Part shown: positions 1 to 7,842 of the stretch, in pieces
How positions within the stretch are numbered: the stretch's first letter is position 1
Layout of the letters: every line of letters starts with the position of its first letter
From: Opitutaceae bacterium
GTDB taxonomy: Bacteria; Verrucomicrobiota; Verrucomicrobiia; Opitutales; Opitutaceae
Direction: 5' to 3'
NCBI GenBank assembly: GCA_947474995.1
Contig: CANJNJ010000021.1
Location: forward strand, 1 to 47,929
DNA length: 47,929 bases
Notes under the pieces: model-generated
What the model was told of the DNA's origin: nothing
The model's input: only the letters and a program-made list of their open reading frames with translations
Database searches by the model: none
Position numbers and translations under genes: made by a program

Positions 1-1343
1 ACGCCGCCGGCGGCCGAGGTCGAGAAATTGAGTTCCAGCCGCCGGCCCTTGAACCGAATCGGCTTCGTGATCAGTTCGCCGCCGCCCATCGGCGCAGACA
101 CCGACACGAAGCCGTCCAAACGCAGCGTGTAGCGGCGCAGGGCGCTGCCCTTGCCCGTCCAGGAGTCTTCCAAGGCGTAGAGCGAAAGTTCGTCCGGGGC
201 GCCCGAGAGCGCGGACTTGGTCTCGACGAGATGCCAGGCCATGTATTGCTGGCCATAGTTCCAAGTGCCGGGGCGCTCGATTCCCGGCCGCAGAAAGGCC
301 TCGTTCCAGCGCTTGAACGCGACGCCATCCCGACTGGCCATGATCAGGGTCTCGGTCACCGCGGTCCCGTAGCGCTGATTCTCTCGTGCGCGCCACTCGC
401 GATTGTCCAACTGCGGCAGGGCCCGCATCGAATCCGACCAGCCCCGGTCCACGTAGCGGATGGGAAACCCCAGCAGAATCTGCGGCGCGCGATGGTAGGG
501 CTTGATGACATTGGTGTACAGGTGCTCCGGGGGCGAATCGGCGAAGCCAAGGTCGGCCTCGTTGTTCCAGTGGAGAAAGTCCGGCGACGTGGCGGTGCGG
601 ATGCCGCGCTGCGTTCCCTTGGTTTCGCCGCCCTGCGGCCGCCAGTAGGCCCGATATTCGCCGCGCAATGCGTCCCAGAAAGCCAGATTCTGCGAGTCAA
701 AACCATCGCCCGTCATGACCGGTGCGATCTGCATGGGTGACCAGTGAATGCCGTCGGGTGACTGGAACGCCAACAAGCTCTTCGAGTTCTTCGGGCCGTT
801 GAGCAAAGTCTTGTAGCGCGCCTCTGGCGCGGCCTTGGGATTCTCATCCCTGAAAACGGCGGAGGCTTCGACCAGGACTGTGACCCCTTGGAATTCGCCG
901 CTCGGCACCACGATATTATTGGCCTTCGAGCCGCCGAACTCGAACAAGCCCAGCTCCGGCTTGCGCCAATGAATGCCGTCATCGCTCTCGGCGTAGCACA
1001 GATTGCGCACGGCGCTGAGGTCCAGCCGATCCGCGAGCGCCGTCACCTGCCATCCTCGATAATACATACGGTAAAGGTCACCGTCTTTGAACACCGAGTG
1101 ATAGCTACTGAAGTTACCCTCCCAGGGCGCATCGTGCGTGATTGCGATCTCCTGCGGCACGGGATGATGCAATTGCCATGCCGCCTGGCCGCTCAATTGT
1201 TCCACGAGCTGATTATCCACGAACAACTCGCGGCGGTCGCCGATGTCCGTCGGGGCCGAGGCGGCCAGGGCAAAACCGCCCAACCCGAGGACCGGGGCGG
1301 TGGCAAGCAGGTGCAACAGGATGGTTTTCATTATGGTTTTCAT
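1..1343 (-). CDS. Secreted glycoside-hydrolase-like (beta-propeller type) protein, 3' end outside window
   Basis: The reading frame is open from an ATG at 1343 to the window edge, giving 447 residues without a stop. The N-terminus (MKTIMKTILLHLLATAPVLG) is a signal peptide, so the protein is exported. The body has spaced motifs such as YRMYYRGW, CYAESDDGIHWRKPELG, AFQSPDGIHWSP and ATSPDFLHWN. This repeated 'aspartate-glycine...W' pattern is typical of five-bladed propeller GH43/GH32-like or sialidase-like proteins common in Planctomycetes and Verrucomicrobia. A second in-frame ATG lies at 1331. An AGGAG-like stretch sits about 10 nt upstream of the first ATG, which favours 1343. It lies 247 bp downstream of the TonB receptor on the same strand, so the two may be co-expressed. 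The substrate cannot be read from the sequence. Confidence 0.75.
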   Translation of the reverse strand, partial: MKTIMKTILLHLLATAPVLGLGGFALAASAPTDIGDRRELFVDNQLVEQLSGQAAWQLHHPVPQEIAITHDAPWEGNFSSYHSVFKDGDLYRMYYRGWQVTALADRLDLSAVRNLCYAESDDGIHWRKPELGLFEFGGSKANNIVVPSGEFQGVTVLVEASAVFRDENPKAAPEARYKTLLNGPKNSKSLLAFQSPDGIHWSPMQIAPVMTGDGFDSQNLAFWDALRGEYRAYWRPQGGETKGTQRGIRTATSPDFLHWNNEADLGFADSPPEHLYTNVIKPYHRAPQILLGFPIRYVDRGWSDSMRALPQLDNREWRARENQRYGTAVTETLIMASRDGVAFKRWNEAFLRPGIERPGTWNYGQQYMAWHLVETKSALSGAPDELSLYALEDSWTGKGSALRRYTLRLDGFVSVSAPMGGGELITKPIRFKGRRLELNFSTSAAGG

Positions 1344-1590
1344 TTTAAGAGCTCTCCTTCCAACGTCCCGTAAAACATCGCCGGTTGAGCCGACAGCCCC
1401 GAGGCCGTCCCTGCCGTTGAACCTGCCATTTTCCCGGTCCATTGAATTCTTGCGTCACGCGCCTTTCACCAACTGCGCCATCGGCACGAACGCCAGCGAT
1501 CCCCACCGCGGGGAGGTCTGACCGGCGTCGACCTTCCTGGCGGAGACCTCTTTCGCCCGCCCGGGCCGCGCGCGCTCGGAGCCCGGCTGC

Positions 1591-3810
1591 CTACCAGGCA
1601 TACTTTACGGTCAGGCGCGCGCGACCCGGATCATTCAGCTGCAAGAGGACTGCGCTCGCGAGGTTAATGATATAGCGTTTGTTCGTCACGTTGTCCCAGT
1701 TCAGTTGCAGACTCCATTGTTTTCCCGACTGATAGCCCGCAAAGAGGTTATAGGTGACCGGGTAAGCCGGAATCATCTGCCTCACAGCGGCAGCGTTCCC
1801 GCGATTCTCTCCTTGCTGATAAAGCGAGGCCCCAAAATCAAAGCCCTTGAGCGCACCGCCGGTCCACGTATACTTTGCGAGCCCACCGTGCGAATCCGGG
1901 ACCGCCTGGGCTGCCGGGCCCTTGTTGGCGGCGCTAAATGATTCATTCTTGAAGTAATTTGCGATGAACTCAAGGCGGCCCCCATCGGTACCAAGGCTCG
2001 CGCCCGCATCAAATTCCCAACCCTTCGAGCTATCCTGCGCCGACTGAATGATGATTCCCTCATTCCGCGAATTAAACAGCCCAGTGAGGGTTCTGACATT
2101 CGAAATCGCCATGTCGAAATGGGTCACGGAACCGAACACCACCACCTTGTTCGAGAGCCGGTGATCCAATTTTATGCCGACTTCCTTGTTCGATCCCTCC
2201 TGGTCCCTGAAGGGCTGCGGGATTTCTTCCGTGGTAAACCCGGACTGGGGCAGGATGGTCGTCGTGTTGCCGGCGTAGACGGAAAGGTAGGGAAGCGGCT
2301 TGAACAGGATGGCATATTTGTCCCCCCGAAAATACTTGATCGCAGATTCCGTCATCACGCCGGTAACGCGGTTCAAGGTGGTGGAGTAGGTCCGGAAAAA
2401 GCGCGAGCCGGCGACCAGCGACAGCTTCCCCTTGAAGAAGCTCAGGTTGTCCTGGACGTACCAGGAGAAGGGGAACGATCGGGTCACCGCGTCGTTCTGG
2501 TTGGGCCCCGCGATGATCGGCACCGTCCCGAGGTTCGCTTCATCCCAGGAGAAGTCCCGTTTCGTCACATCCAGCGCCTGGATATTGACGGGCCTCAGGC
2601 GCTGCCAGCCGTAGGATCGCGACGTCTCCGCCCCGGCCGTGAAGGTGTTCCGGTAGCTCTCGCGTTCCAACTCATGGATGTAGTCCACCTGGCCCAGCGC
2701 GATCGTGCTGTCGATCGAGAGGGGACGCTGCAGGCGGCTGAGCGTGCGGTTATCCGCGGCCAGCCCCGTGGCGAGAATCTCCCGGCGGCGATCCTGATAG
2801 CCGACGTAGTGAAAAAAAGCCCGCAAACTGCTGTTCGCCGTCAAGCGCGTCAGCGCCGTCGCCGAGACAAACAGTTCCTCGGTGTTTTGCCAGGTGTGTT
2901 TGCGGAGGGAGATGGCCGTCGCCCCGCCGGAAAACTGGTGGATCACGGCGTAAGGTTGGGCCGCCGTGGCGGAGGAGACCTCACTGAAATCCTGGTAGTA
3001 ATGGTAACCATCATCCTTGAAGATGGAGCCATTGATCGTGACGATTGTCCGGTCGCCGAAAAGCAGCTGCACCTGGCCGCCGGCGAATTTCTGGTCATCG
3101 TGTTCGACTTCCTTTTCGCGATCTCCCTTTTCCGCGCCCACGGTCACCCGATAGTTGGCCTTGAAGTCGCTGTCCTGAAAAATCGGCCCGGTCTGGTTGA
3201 CGGCGAGACGGAAGTAGTTGCGGTCCGAAATCGTCAGTTGCGCGTCACCCTGCCGGCGGGCGGTCGCCGGCCGCGTCACCATGTTGATTCCGCCGCCAAT
3301 GAAGGAGTTGTTGCCCAGCGTCAGCGCAATCGGCCCCTTCAGGACCTCGACGCGCTCGATGTCGTACATCTCATTGCGCTTGAAGCTGGTCTTGGTGACG
3401 CCGTCGCGGAGCGCATTGTTAACGCGGAATCCGCGGATGTTATAGTCGTCCGTGGAAGTTTGGTTTTGCGCGATGCCGGCGCCCCCGACCTTCACCAGTT
3501 CGCTGAGATTCGTGGCCGAAAGATCCGCGATCAATTCCGCGTTGATGATCGAAATGTTCCCCGGAATATCCGCCAGGTTCTTGACCGAGCGAAAACCGAC
3601 CAGGGTCTGCTGCGACCGATACCCGCTGTCGTTCGCCGTCGAGACGACAAACGGGGAAAGCTCGATGACCTCCTCCTTTGGCGCGGCGGTCTTGGCCGCC
3701 GCCGGGGCAGTTTGGGCGCGGACGCTGACCAAAACGGCCAGCAGCGCACTGGAGACGAACACGCTGCGCCTGATCGGCGCAGCGCAGGACAGGGGCTTTT
3801 TCATTCTCAT
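1591..3810 (-). CDS. TonB-dependent outer-membrane receptor
   Basis: The product is a 739-residue outer-membrane transporter. I chose the ATG at 3810 (MRMKKPLSC; an alternative is 3804) because it puts a signal peptide ending near VSVRAQT at the N-terminus; the frame itself opens further upstream at 3870. After the signal come EEVIELSPFVVSTAND, the element seen in Opitutaceae receptors in place of a classical TonB box, and then a plug domain (DIPGNISIINAELIADL, YNIRGFRVN, IERVEVLKGPIA, GGGINMVTRP). The rest is beta-barrel, ending in RARLTVKYAW with the C-terminal aromatic residue expected for barrel insertion. The plug motifs resemble siderophore-type receptors, but Verrucomicrobiota use such receptors for glycans and other ligands, so the ligand is unknown. 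No strong Shine-Dalgarno sequence is visible. Confidence 0.92.
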   Translation of the reverse strand: MRMKKPLSCAAPIRRSVFVSSALLAVLVSVRAQTAPAAAKTAAPKEEVIELSPFVVSTANDSGYRSQQTLVGFRSVKNLADIPGNISIINAELIADLSATNLSELVKVGGAGIAQNQTSTDDYNIRGFRVNNALRDGVTKTSFKRNEMYDIERVEVLKGPIALTLGNNSFIGGGINMVTRPATARRQGDAQLTISDRNYFRLAVNQTGPIFQDSDFKANYRVTVGAEKGDREKEVEHDDQKFAGGQVQLLFGDRTIVTINGSIFKDDGYHYYQDFSEVSSATAAQPYAVIHQFSGGATAISLRKHTWQNTEELFVSATALTRLTANSSLRAFFHYVGYQDRRREILATGLAADNRTLSRLQRPLSIDSTIALGQVDYIHELERESYRNTFTAGAETSRSYGWQRLRPVNIQALDVTKRDFSWDEANLGTVPIIAGPNQNDAVTRSFPFSWYVQDNLSFFKGKLSLVAGSRFFRTYSTTLNRVTGVMTESAIKYFRGDKYAILFKPLPYLSVYAGNTTTILPQSGFTTEEIPQPFRDQEGSNKEVGIKLDHRLSNKVVVFGSVTHFDMAISNVRTLTGLFNSRNEGIIIQSAQDSSKGWEFDAGASLGTDGGRLEFIANYFKNESFSAANKGPAAQAVPDSHGGLAKYTWTGGALKGFDFGASLYQQGENRGNAAAVRQMIPAYPVTYNLFAGYQSGKQWSLQLNWDNVTNKRYIINLASAVLLQLNDPGRARLTVKYAW

Positions 3811-4138
3811 TTTTTGGAGGTGGTTTGAACGGAAAAGAGACGAGGACGGACGGAGCGGCCGCGGTTCCACCGGTTAATTTGCGGATGGCCCTGGCGGCGG
3901 ATTTTGATCCCGCTAAAAAGTGGATATCAACACTTGGGACGGAGCCAACCGGCGCGTCCTCCACGCCATGGCGGGAGGGGGTTGTGCCAGCCTCTTTGCG
4001 GGATAGCCGGGGGGAGAGCAACAGGTGGAGGCGGCGGGCAAAGGTGGCGGGGTAGGCTCATGCAACTCTAGCCGCCGACCTGATAGTGGTTATGTCCACA
4101 TGTCAAGTTTCGTTCCGGACCACCGGGCGATCCCGACG
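3811..4138. other. Intergenic region upstream of TonB receptor, candidate promoters
   Basis: 328 bp without a gene between the receptor start and the RAYT unit. Two weak minus-strand promoter candidates are visible. One has TTGATA at 3925-3930 with a poor -10 (TCAAAA) 17 nt away. The other has a perfect TTGACA at 4101-4106 with TATCAG at 4080-4085, but the spacing is only 15 nt. Neither is convincing. A short partly symmetric stretch (TGGTTATGTCCACA) overlaps the second and could be an operator. Nothing else is apparent. Confidence 0.25.
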
Positions 4139-4162
4139 GGGTCAGGGCGCTACAAGTTAATT
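4139..4162. repeat. Left 24-bp terminal inverted repeat of RAYT unit
   Basis: Exact reverse complement of 5138-5161. It contains CTAC (complement of GTAG) at 4150-4153. Symmetry breaks immediately outside and inside the 24 bp. Confidence 0.85.
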
Positions 4163-4229
4163 CGACACCCCAAATTTTGGGGTTCCGCGGGCTGGTGTCA
4201 CACCCGCGAATCCGTCCTCTTCGGGTGGC

Positions 4230-5150
4230 ATGGCGCGGCCGTTGCGAATCCAGTTTCCCGGTGCCCGGTATCATGTCATCGACCGCGGAAACTATCGGCA
4301 CCCGGTTTTTCGTTCGACCGGCGCAGCGCAGGCATTCACCCGCGTGCTCGACGAAGCCGCCCGGTGCCATGGCTGGCGCCTGCACGCGCATGCGCTGATT
4401 CCGAACCATTTCCATCTCGCACTCGAAACGCCCGAGGCAAACCTAGTCGAGGGCATGCACTGGCTGCTGGGCACCTTCGCCAGCCGGTTCAATCGATTCC
4501 GCGGTGAAAGGGGCCATCTGTTTCAGGGGCGTTATCAAGCCCTGCTGGTCGAGGACGACGCGCATCTTGTTCGCCTGATCAACTACATCCACCTCAACCC
4601 GGTGCAGGCGCAGTTGGTGCCTCTGGAGCGACTGCCGGATTTCCGCTGGAGTAGCATGCGAGCGTTCGCCCGCGGCCCCCGCCCCGGTTGGCTCAGCGCC
4701 GCCACACTACTCGCCCATCTCGGGCTGACCGATAACGCTGGCGGCTGGCGCAGCTACCTGGACCTTCTGGCCGAAATCGCGCGCCACCCGCTCCAACTCG
4801 CTGCCGAGGAGGAGGAATTTACGAGCGGCTGGTCGATCGGCAGCCCTAACTGGAAGTCCGAGATGCTGGCTGCCCATCCCGTGCTGGCGGATGACCCGGG
4901 AATCTCCGGCGCGGAGCGGCGAGCGGCCAACGAGGAGCGCTGGCAACGTGAACTTGCCGCGGCGTTGCTCGAGGCCGGCAAATCCGCGGCCGACATCGCC
5001 GGCGATCCCAAGGGATCCTCATGGAAAATTGCTGCCGCCGTGCGCCTCCGTCTTCGTGCCCGCGCCCCGCACCGCTGGATCGCTGCCTCGCTCAACATGG
5101 GATGCGCCGCCTCCGTCCGCGTCTATGTCTCGCGCCAAATTAACTTGTAG
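4230..5150 (+). CDS. REP-associated tyrosine transposase (RAYT, Y1/IS200-like)
   Basis: A 306-residue single-strand transposase of the HUH superfamily. The N-terminus MARPLRIQFPGARYHVIDRG is the standard RAYT opening. The metal-binding HUH motif is H60-F61-H62 (PNHFHLALE). The nucleophile is expected to be Y119 in LINYIHLNPVQ. GHLFQGRYQALLV between them is also characteristic. The extra C-terminal region, about 130 residues, ends in a helix-turn-helix-like stretch (KIAAAVRLRLRARAPHRWIAASLNMG), as in longer RAYTs. Start at 4230: ATG with no good Shine-Dalgarno sequence. The stop TAG lies in the terminal repeat. All catalytic residues are present, so the enzyme could be active. Such proteins cut and mobilise palindromic REP sequences with a GTAG or GGAG head; several such palindromes occur elsewhere in this window. 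Confidence 0.93.
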   Translation: MARPLRIQFPGARYHVIDRGNYRHPVFRSTGAAQAFTRVLDEAARCHGWRLHAHALIPNHFHLALETPEANLVEGMHWLLGTFASRFNRFRGERGHLFQGRYQALLVEDDAHLVRLINYIHLNPVQAQLVPLERLPDFRWSSMRAFARGPRPGWLSAATLLAHLGLTDNAGGWRSYLDLLAEIARHPLQLAAEEEEFTSGWSIGSPNWKSEMLAAHPVLADDPGISGAERRAANEERWQRELAAALLEAGKSAADIAGDPKGSSWKIAAAVRLRLRARAPHRWIAASLNMGCAASVRVYVSRQINL

Positions 5151-5161
5151 CGCCCTGACCC
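5138..5161. repeat. Right 24-bp terminal inverted repeat of RAYT unit
   Basis: Exact reverse complement of 4139-4162. Reading AATTAACTTGTAGCGCCCTG, it encodes the C-terminal INL and stop of the transposase. It shares the GTAGCGCC head with the REP-like elements at 37922, 44390 and 44623. Confidence 0.85.
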
Positions 5162-5185
5162 TATTGGACTTGGTTGGGGCTGGAA

Positions 5186-7720
5186 TCAACGCGACCGGAC
5201 GATCTCGCTGGCGAGGGCCTCGACGATGAGCGTGCGCAGGCCGTAACCGTCTTTCGCGACGGCCTCAAAGATGTCCTCGATCACGAATTCATCGGCGGGT
5301 TCCATGTGGCGGCCGGTGGCGTAGCTGAGGACCTCTTTGATCAGGTGGCGGGTGAAACCGTCGGTCCGCCTCGCGACGAGGATGCGTTTGAAATCGTGAA
5401 AGTCGGCATAAGCCTCCCCCGAGCCGAACTCGCCGGTGGAATCGACCTTCGGGGCGGACGCATCGTCCTTGGGCGCAGGCTCATCGTCCCGGAGCCGGGT
5501 CGTAGGGTCCTTGGGCTTGGCATAGGTGTCGCGCCAACGGCCGATCGGATCGAACGTCTCCAGACCGAAGCCGAGCGGATCGATCTTCCGATGGCACGCG
5601 GCGCAGGTCTTGTCGGCCCGGTGTTGTTCGAGCCGCTGGCGGATGGTGGTGGCTCCGGTCACGTCCGACTCGATGGCGGGAACCACGTCGGGTGGCGGTG
5701 GCGGCTTGCGGCCGAGAAGGTTTTCCGAAACCCAGACGCCGCGAGTCACGGGCGAAGTCTCGACCCCGTTCGCGCTGACCGTGAGCACCGCCGCCATGCC
5801 GAGCAGGCCGCCGCGCTGGCGGTTGCCCGCGATACTGACCCGCTGAAAACCATCGGCGAGGCGGAGCGTTTTCTGCTCGGGGAGGTTGTAGAGTCTGGCC
5901 AGCCGCTTGTCGGCAAAGGTGTAATCGGCATCGAGAAACTGCTGCACCGATCCGTTTTCCCGGAGTAGATGACGGAAAAAGAGGCGCACCTCCGTCTTCA
6001 TCGCCTCGGGCAGGTTCTCGGCATAATACACCCGCATGGTTTCACGCGGCGGCGGCATGCCGCCGAGGTCGCGGAGATTCAGCCAGCTGTCGAGGAAGGC
6101 GTTCACGAATCCTCCGACGCGGTCGTCCGCGAGCAGCCGCGCGCTCTGCTTCCGGAGTTCCGGCGGCGCGGTCAGTTTTCCGGCAGCGGCGACGGCGAGC
6201 AGTTCCTGGTCGGGCGGTGCGCTCCAGAGCGCGTAGGAGAGACGCGAAGCGAGATCGTAGGAGCCGAGCTGGGATTTTTTTTCGGCCGTGATCTCGCTGA
6301 AATAGAGAAACGAAGGCGAGCAAAGCATCATCTTCAACGTGTCGAGGGCCGCCTGACGCGGCGGCACCTTTTCGGCGATCCGCTGGCCGTAGGTCTTCCG
6401 GATGCTGGCGCGGTCGGCCGCCGTCAGCGGACGTCGATACGCGCGGGCCCCAAAGGCATAGAGCTGATCGAGCGCACGCTCCGCCTGAAAGCCCCGCTCA
6501 CCAAACACCGCGATCTCTTCTAGGCTTCCACCTTGCTCGGTGAGCGGACCCTCAATCTTGATCTCGCTGATGCGGATGTGCGGGAGTTTTCCTCCCTCGG
6601 TGATCAGGTGGGTGCGGACGACGCCCGCCTTGGCGAACTTCCCTTTGAAGTCGTCCGCGTAGCGCTTGTTGACCTGGAGGACGGCCGCCCGCGACTCGTA
6701 AGGCCCGTTGGGGAAGATGAAGCGAGGCGTCTGCCCGGCTTCGAGCCAGACGCGAAATTTGACCCAACCCGGTTTGTCGTCCGGCAGCGTCGCCTGCCCG
6801 AGGAGCGGCTCGATCGCCTGGGGATAATGGATGTGGTTCTTGGTGGCGTCGCCCGGAACGACCCCGAGCAGGAAGGGTTCGGAGAAATCGATGCCGAAGA
6901 TCCCGGGGTCGTAATGCGTGTCGCGATTCATCGCCTGCGCCTCGACCTCGATATCATACAGTCCGGAGACCGGCACGCCTTTGAGGAAATCCTCGATATG
7001 TCCATAGCTGCCCTGCCGCGTGTCGGAGTTCGGCTGTTCATACACGCAGAGATACCGGTAGTTGAAGGCGGCCTTGTGCGGCCCCGTCAGCTCCTCGTAT
7101 TGGACGAAGTGGCCCTTGAAGTCCCAGGACTGCGGTGGCATCTCCGGCCGGCCGAGGCGGGTTTCGACGAGGCGATTGGCGGATTGGAAATACTGATCCA
7201 ACAGGAAACCGGAAGTGACGAGCGACTTCCCAATGGTGTCGATGTGCTCACTCGCCTTCTCCTTCGGAAAATCCGCCGTGAGACCGAGGGTATCCACCCG
7301 CCGGCCAAAGAGCGTCGCGATCGTATTCTCGTATTCACGGTTCGAAAGGCGCCGCATCACCGTGCGCGCTCCAGTGCTCGCAATCTTGCCGCGCGCGGAT
7401 GCGATGCTGTCACGCAGGACGTGGATGACGGCGAGCCGCTCGTCGTCGGCCGGTTGATCCGCCTTCCGGGGTGGCATTTCCCCCAGCGTCAGCTGCTCCA
7501 CGATTTCCCTAGCCGTGATCAGCGCCGCCTCGGTGGAGAGCGGAAGCTGGAAACGCTCGAATTCGCGGTCGCCTTTCAGCGTCGCGGCGTCATGGCAATC
7601 CAGGCAATATTTTCCCACGAATTCGGAAAACGCTTTCTGCCCGGGCGATTCCGCTGCCGGAGCGAAAGCCGCGGTGAGCGCGAACCCAAGGGCGGCGTGG
7701 CCCAAACGACGGACGCGCAT
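5186..7720 (-). CDS. DUF1592-family multidomain protein with two c-type haem motifs
   Basis: An 844-residue exported protein of the Planctomycetes/Verrucomicrobia cytochrome family. Start at 7720 (MRVRRLGHA...) because it places a signal peptide directly before the first haem motif C39-L-D-C42-H43; the frame opens upstream through a non-coding repeat. Domains in order: PSCyt1-like haem region (about 25-110), DUF1587 (RRLSNREYENTIATLFG), a beta-sandwich middle, DUF1595 (AYRRPLTAADRASIRKTYG), DUF1592 (LASRLSYALWSAPPDQELL), DUF1588 (NRQRGGLLGMAAVLTVSANG), a second haem motif C706-A-A-C709-H710 followed by RKIDPLGFGLETFD, and DUF1585 at the end. It is downstream of the DUF1552 gene on the same strand, 122 bp apart. 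Function is unproven; the haems suggest periplasmic electron transfer or oxidation of an organic substrate. Confidence 0.92.
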   Translation of the reverse strand: MRVRRLGHAALGFALTAAFAPAAESPGQKAFSEFVGKYCLDCHDAATLKGDREFERFQLPLSTEAALITAREIVEQLTLGEMPPRKADQPADDERLAVIHVLRDSIASARGKIASTGARTVMRRLSNREYENTIATLFGRRVDTLGLTADFPKEKASEHIDTIGKSLVTSGFLLDQYFQSANRLVETRLGRPEMPPQSWDFKGHFVQYEELTGPHKAAFNYRYLCVYEQPNSDTRQGSYGHIEDFLKGVPVSGLYDIEVEAQAMNRDTHYDPGIFGIDFSEPFLLGVVPGDATKNHIHYPQAIEPLLGQATLPDDKPGWVKFRVWLEAGQTPRFIFPNGPYESRAAVLQVNKRYADDFKGKFAKAGVVRTHLITEGGKLPHIRISEIKIEGPLTEQGGSLEEIAVFGERGFQAERALDQLYAFGARAYRRPLTAADRASIRKTYGQRIAEKVPPRQAALDTLKMMLCSPSFLYFSEITAEKKSQLGSYDLASRLSYALWSAPPDQELLAVAAAGKLTAPPELRKQSARLLADDRVGGFVNAFLDSWLNLRDLGGMPPPRETMRVYYAENLPEAMKTEVRLFFRHLLRENGSVQQFLDADYTFADKRLARLYNLPEQKTLRLADGFQRVSIAGNRQRGGLLGMAAVLTVSANGVETSPVTRGVWVSENLLGRKPPPPPDVVPAIESDVTGATTIRQRLEQHRADKTCAACHRKIDPLGFGLETFDPIGRWRDTYAKPKDPTTRLRDDEPAPKDDASAPKVDSTGEFGSGEAYADFHDFKRILVARRTDGFTRHLIKEVLSYATGRHMEPADEFVIEDIFEAVAKDGYGLRTLIVEALASEIVRSR

Positions 7721-7733
7721 CGGCGAATGATGC

Positions 7734-7830
7734 CGGTGAGAGTTGATGGTTGAGAGTTGAGAGATCAGTGCCACGAAAGGAATACGATGCTGCCTGACGA
7801 TCGAGTTCGCTCTCAACACTCAACTCTCAG
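7734..7830. repeat. Imperfect intergenic inverted repeat (GAGAGTTGA type)
   Basis: Between the DUF1552 and DUF1592 genes, GAGAGTTGATGGTTGAGAG near 7738-7756 is matched in inverse by CTCTCAACACTCAACTCTC at 7810-7828 (17 of 19 positions). It may form a hairpin in the intercistronic mRNA and could uncouple expression of the two genes or stabilise the upstream message. Confidence 0.5.
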
Positions 7831-7842
7831 CTTGCAACTCGC

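Larger units (their letters stand above)
4139..5161 (+). mobile_element. Complete RAYT unit with perfect terminal inverted repeats
   Basis: A 1,023-bp unit bounded by a perfect 24-bp inverted repeat: 4139-4162 reads GGGTCAGGGCGCTACAAGTT followed by AATT, and 5138-5161 is its exact reverse complement. Inside is a single transposase gene. The right arm contains the REP-type GTAG at 5147-5150 and also encodes the last codons and TAG stop of the transposase. The left arm carries the matching CTAC at 4150-4153. A second palindrome-like stretch (CCCCAAATTTTGGGG) follows the left arm. The unit is inserted between the TonB receptor and the DUF1592 gene, whose stop is only 24 bp from the right end. 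No target duplication is evident by eye. Confidence 0.8.

Noticed and set aside
2119-3828. Plus-strand open frame of 569 codons opposite the TonB receptor
   Set aside because: High-GC shadow of the receptor: composition is Arg/Gly/Val-rich without domains, while the minus-strand frame shows clear receptor motifs.
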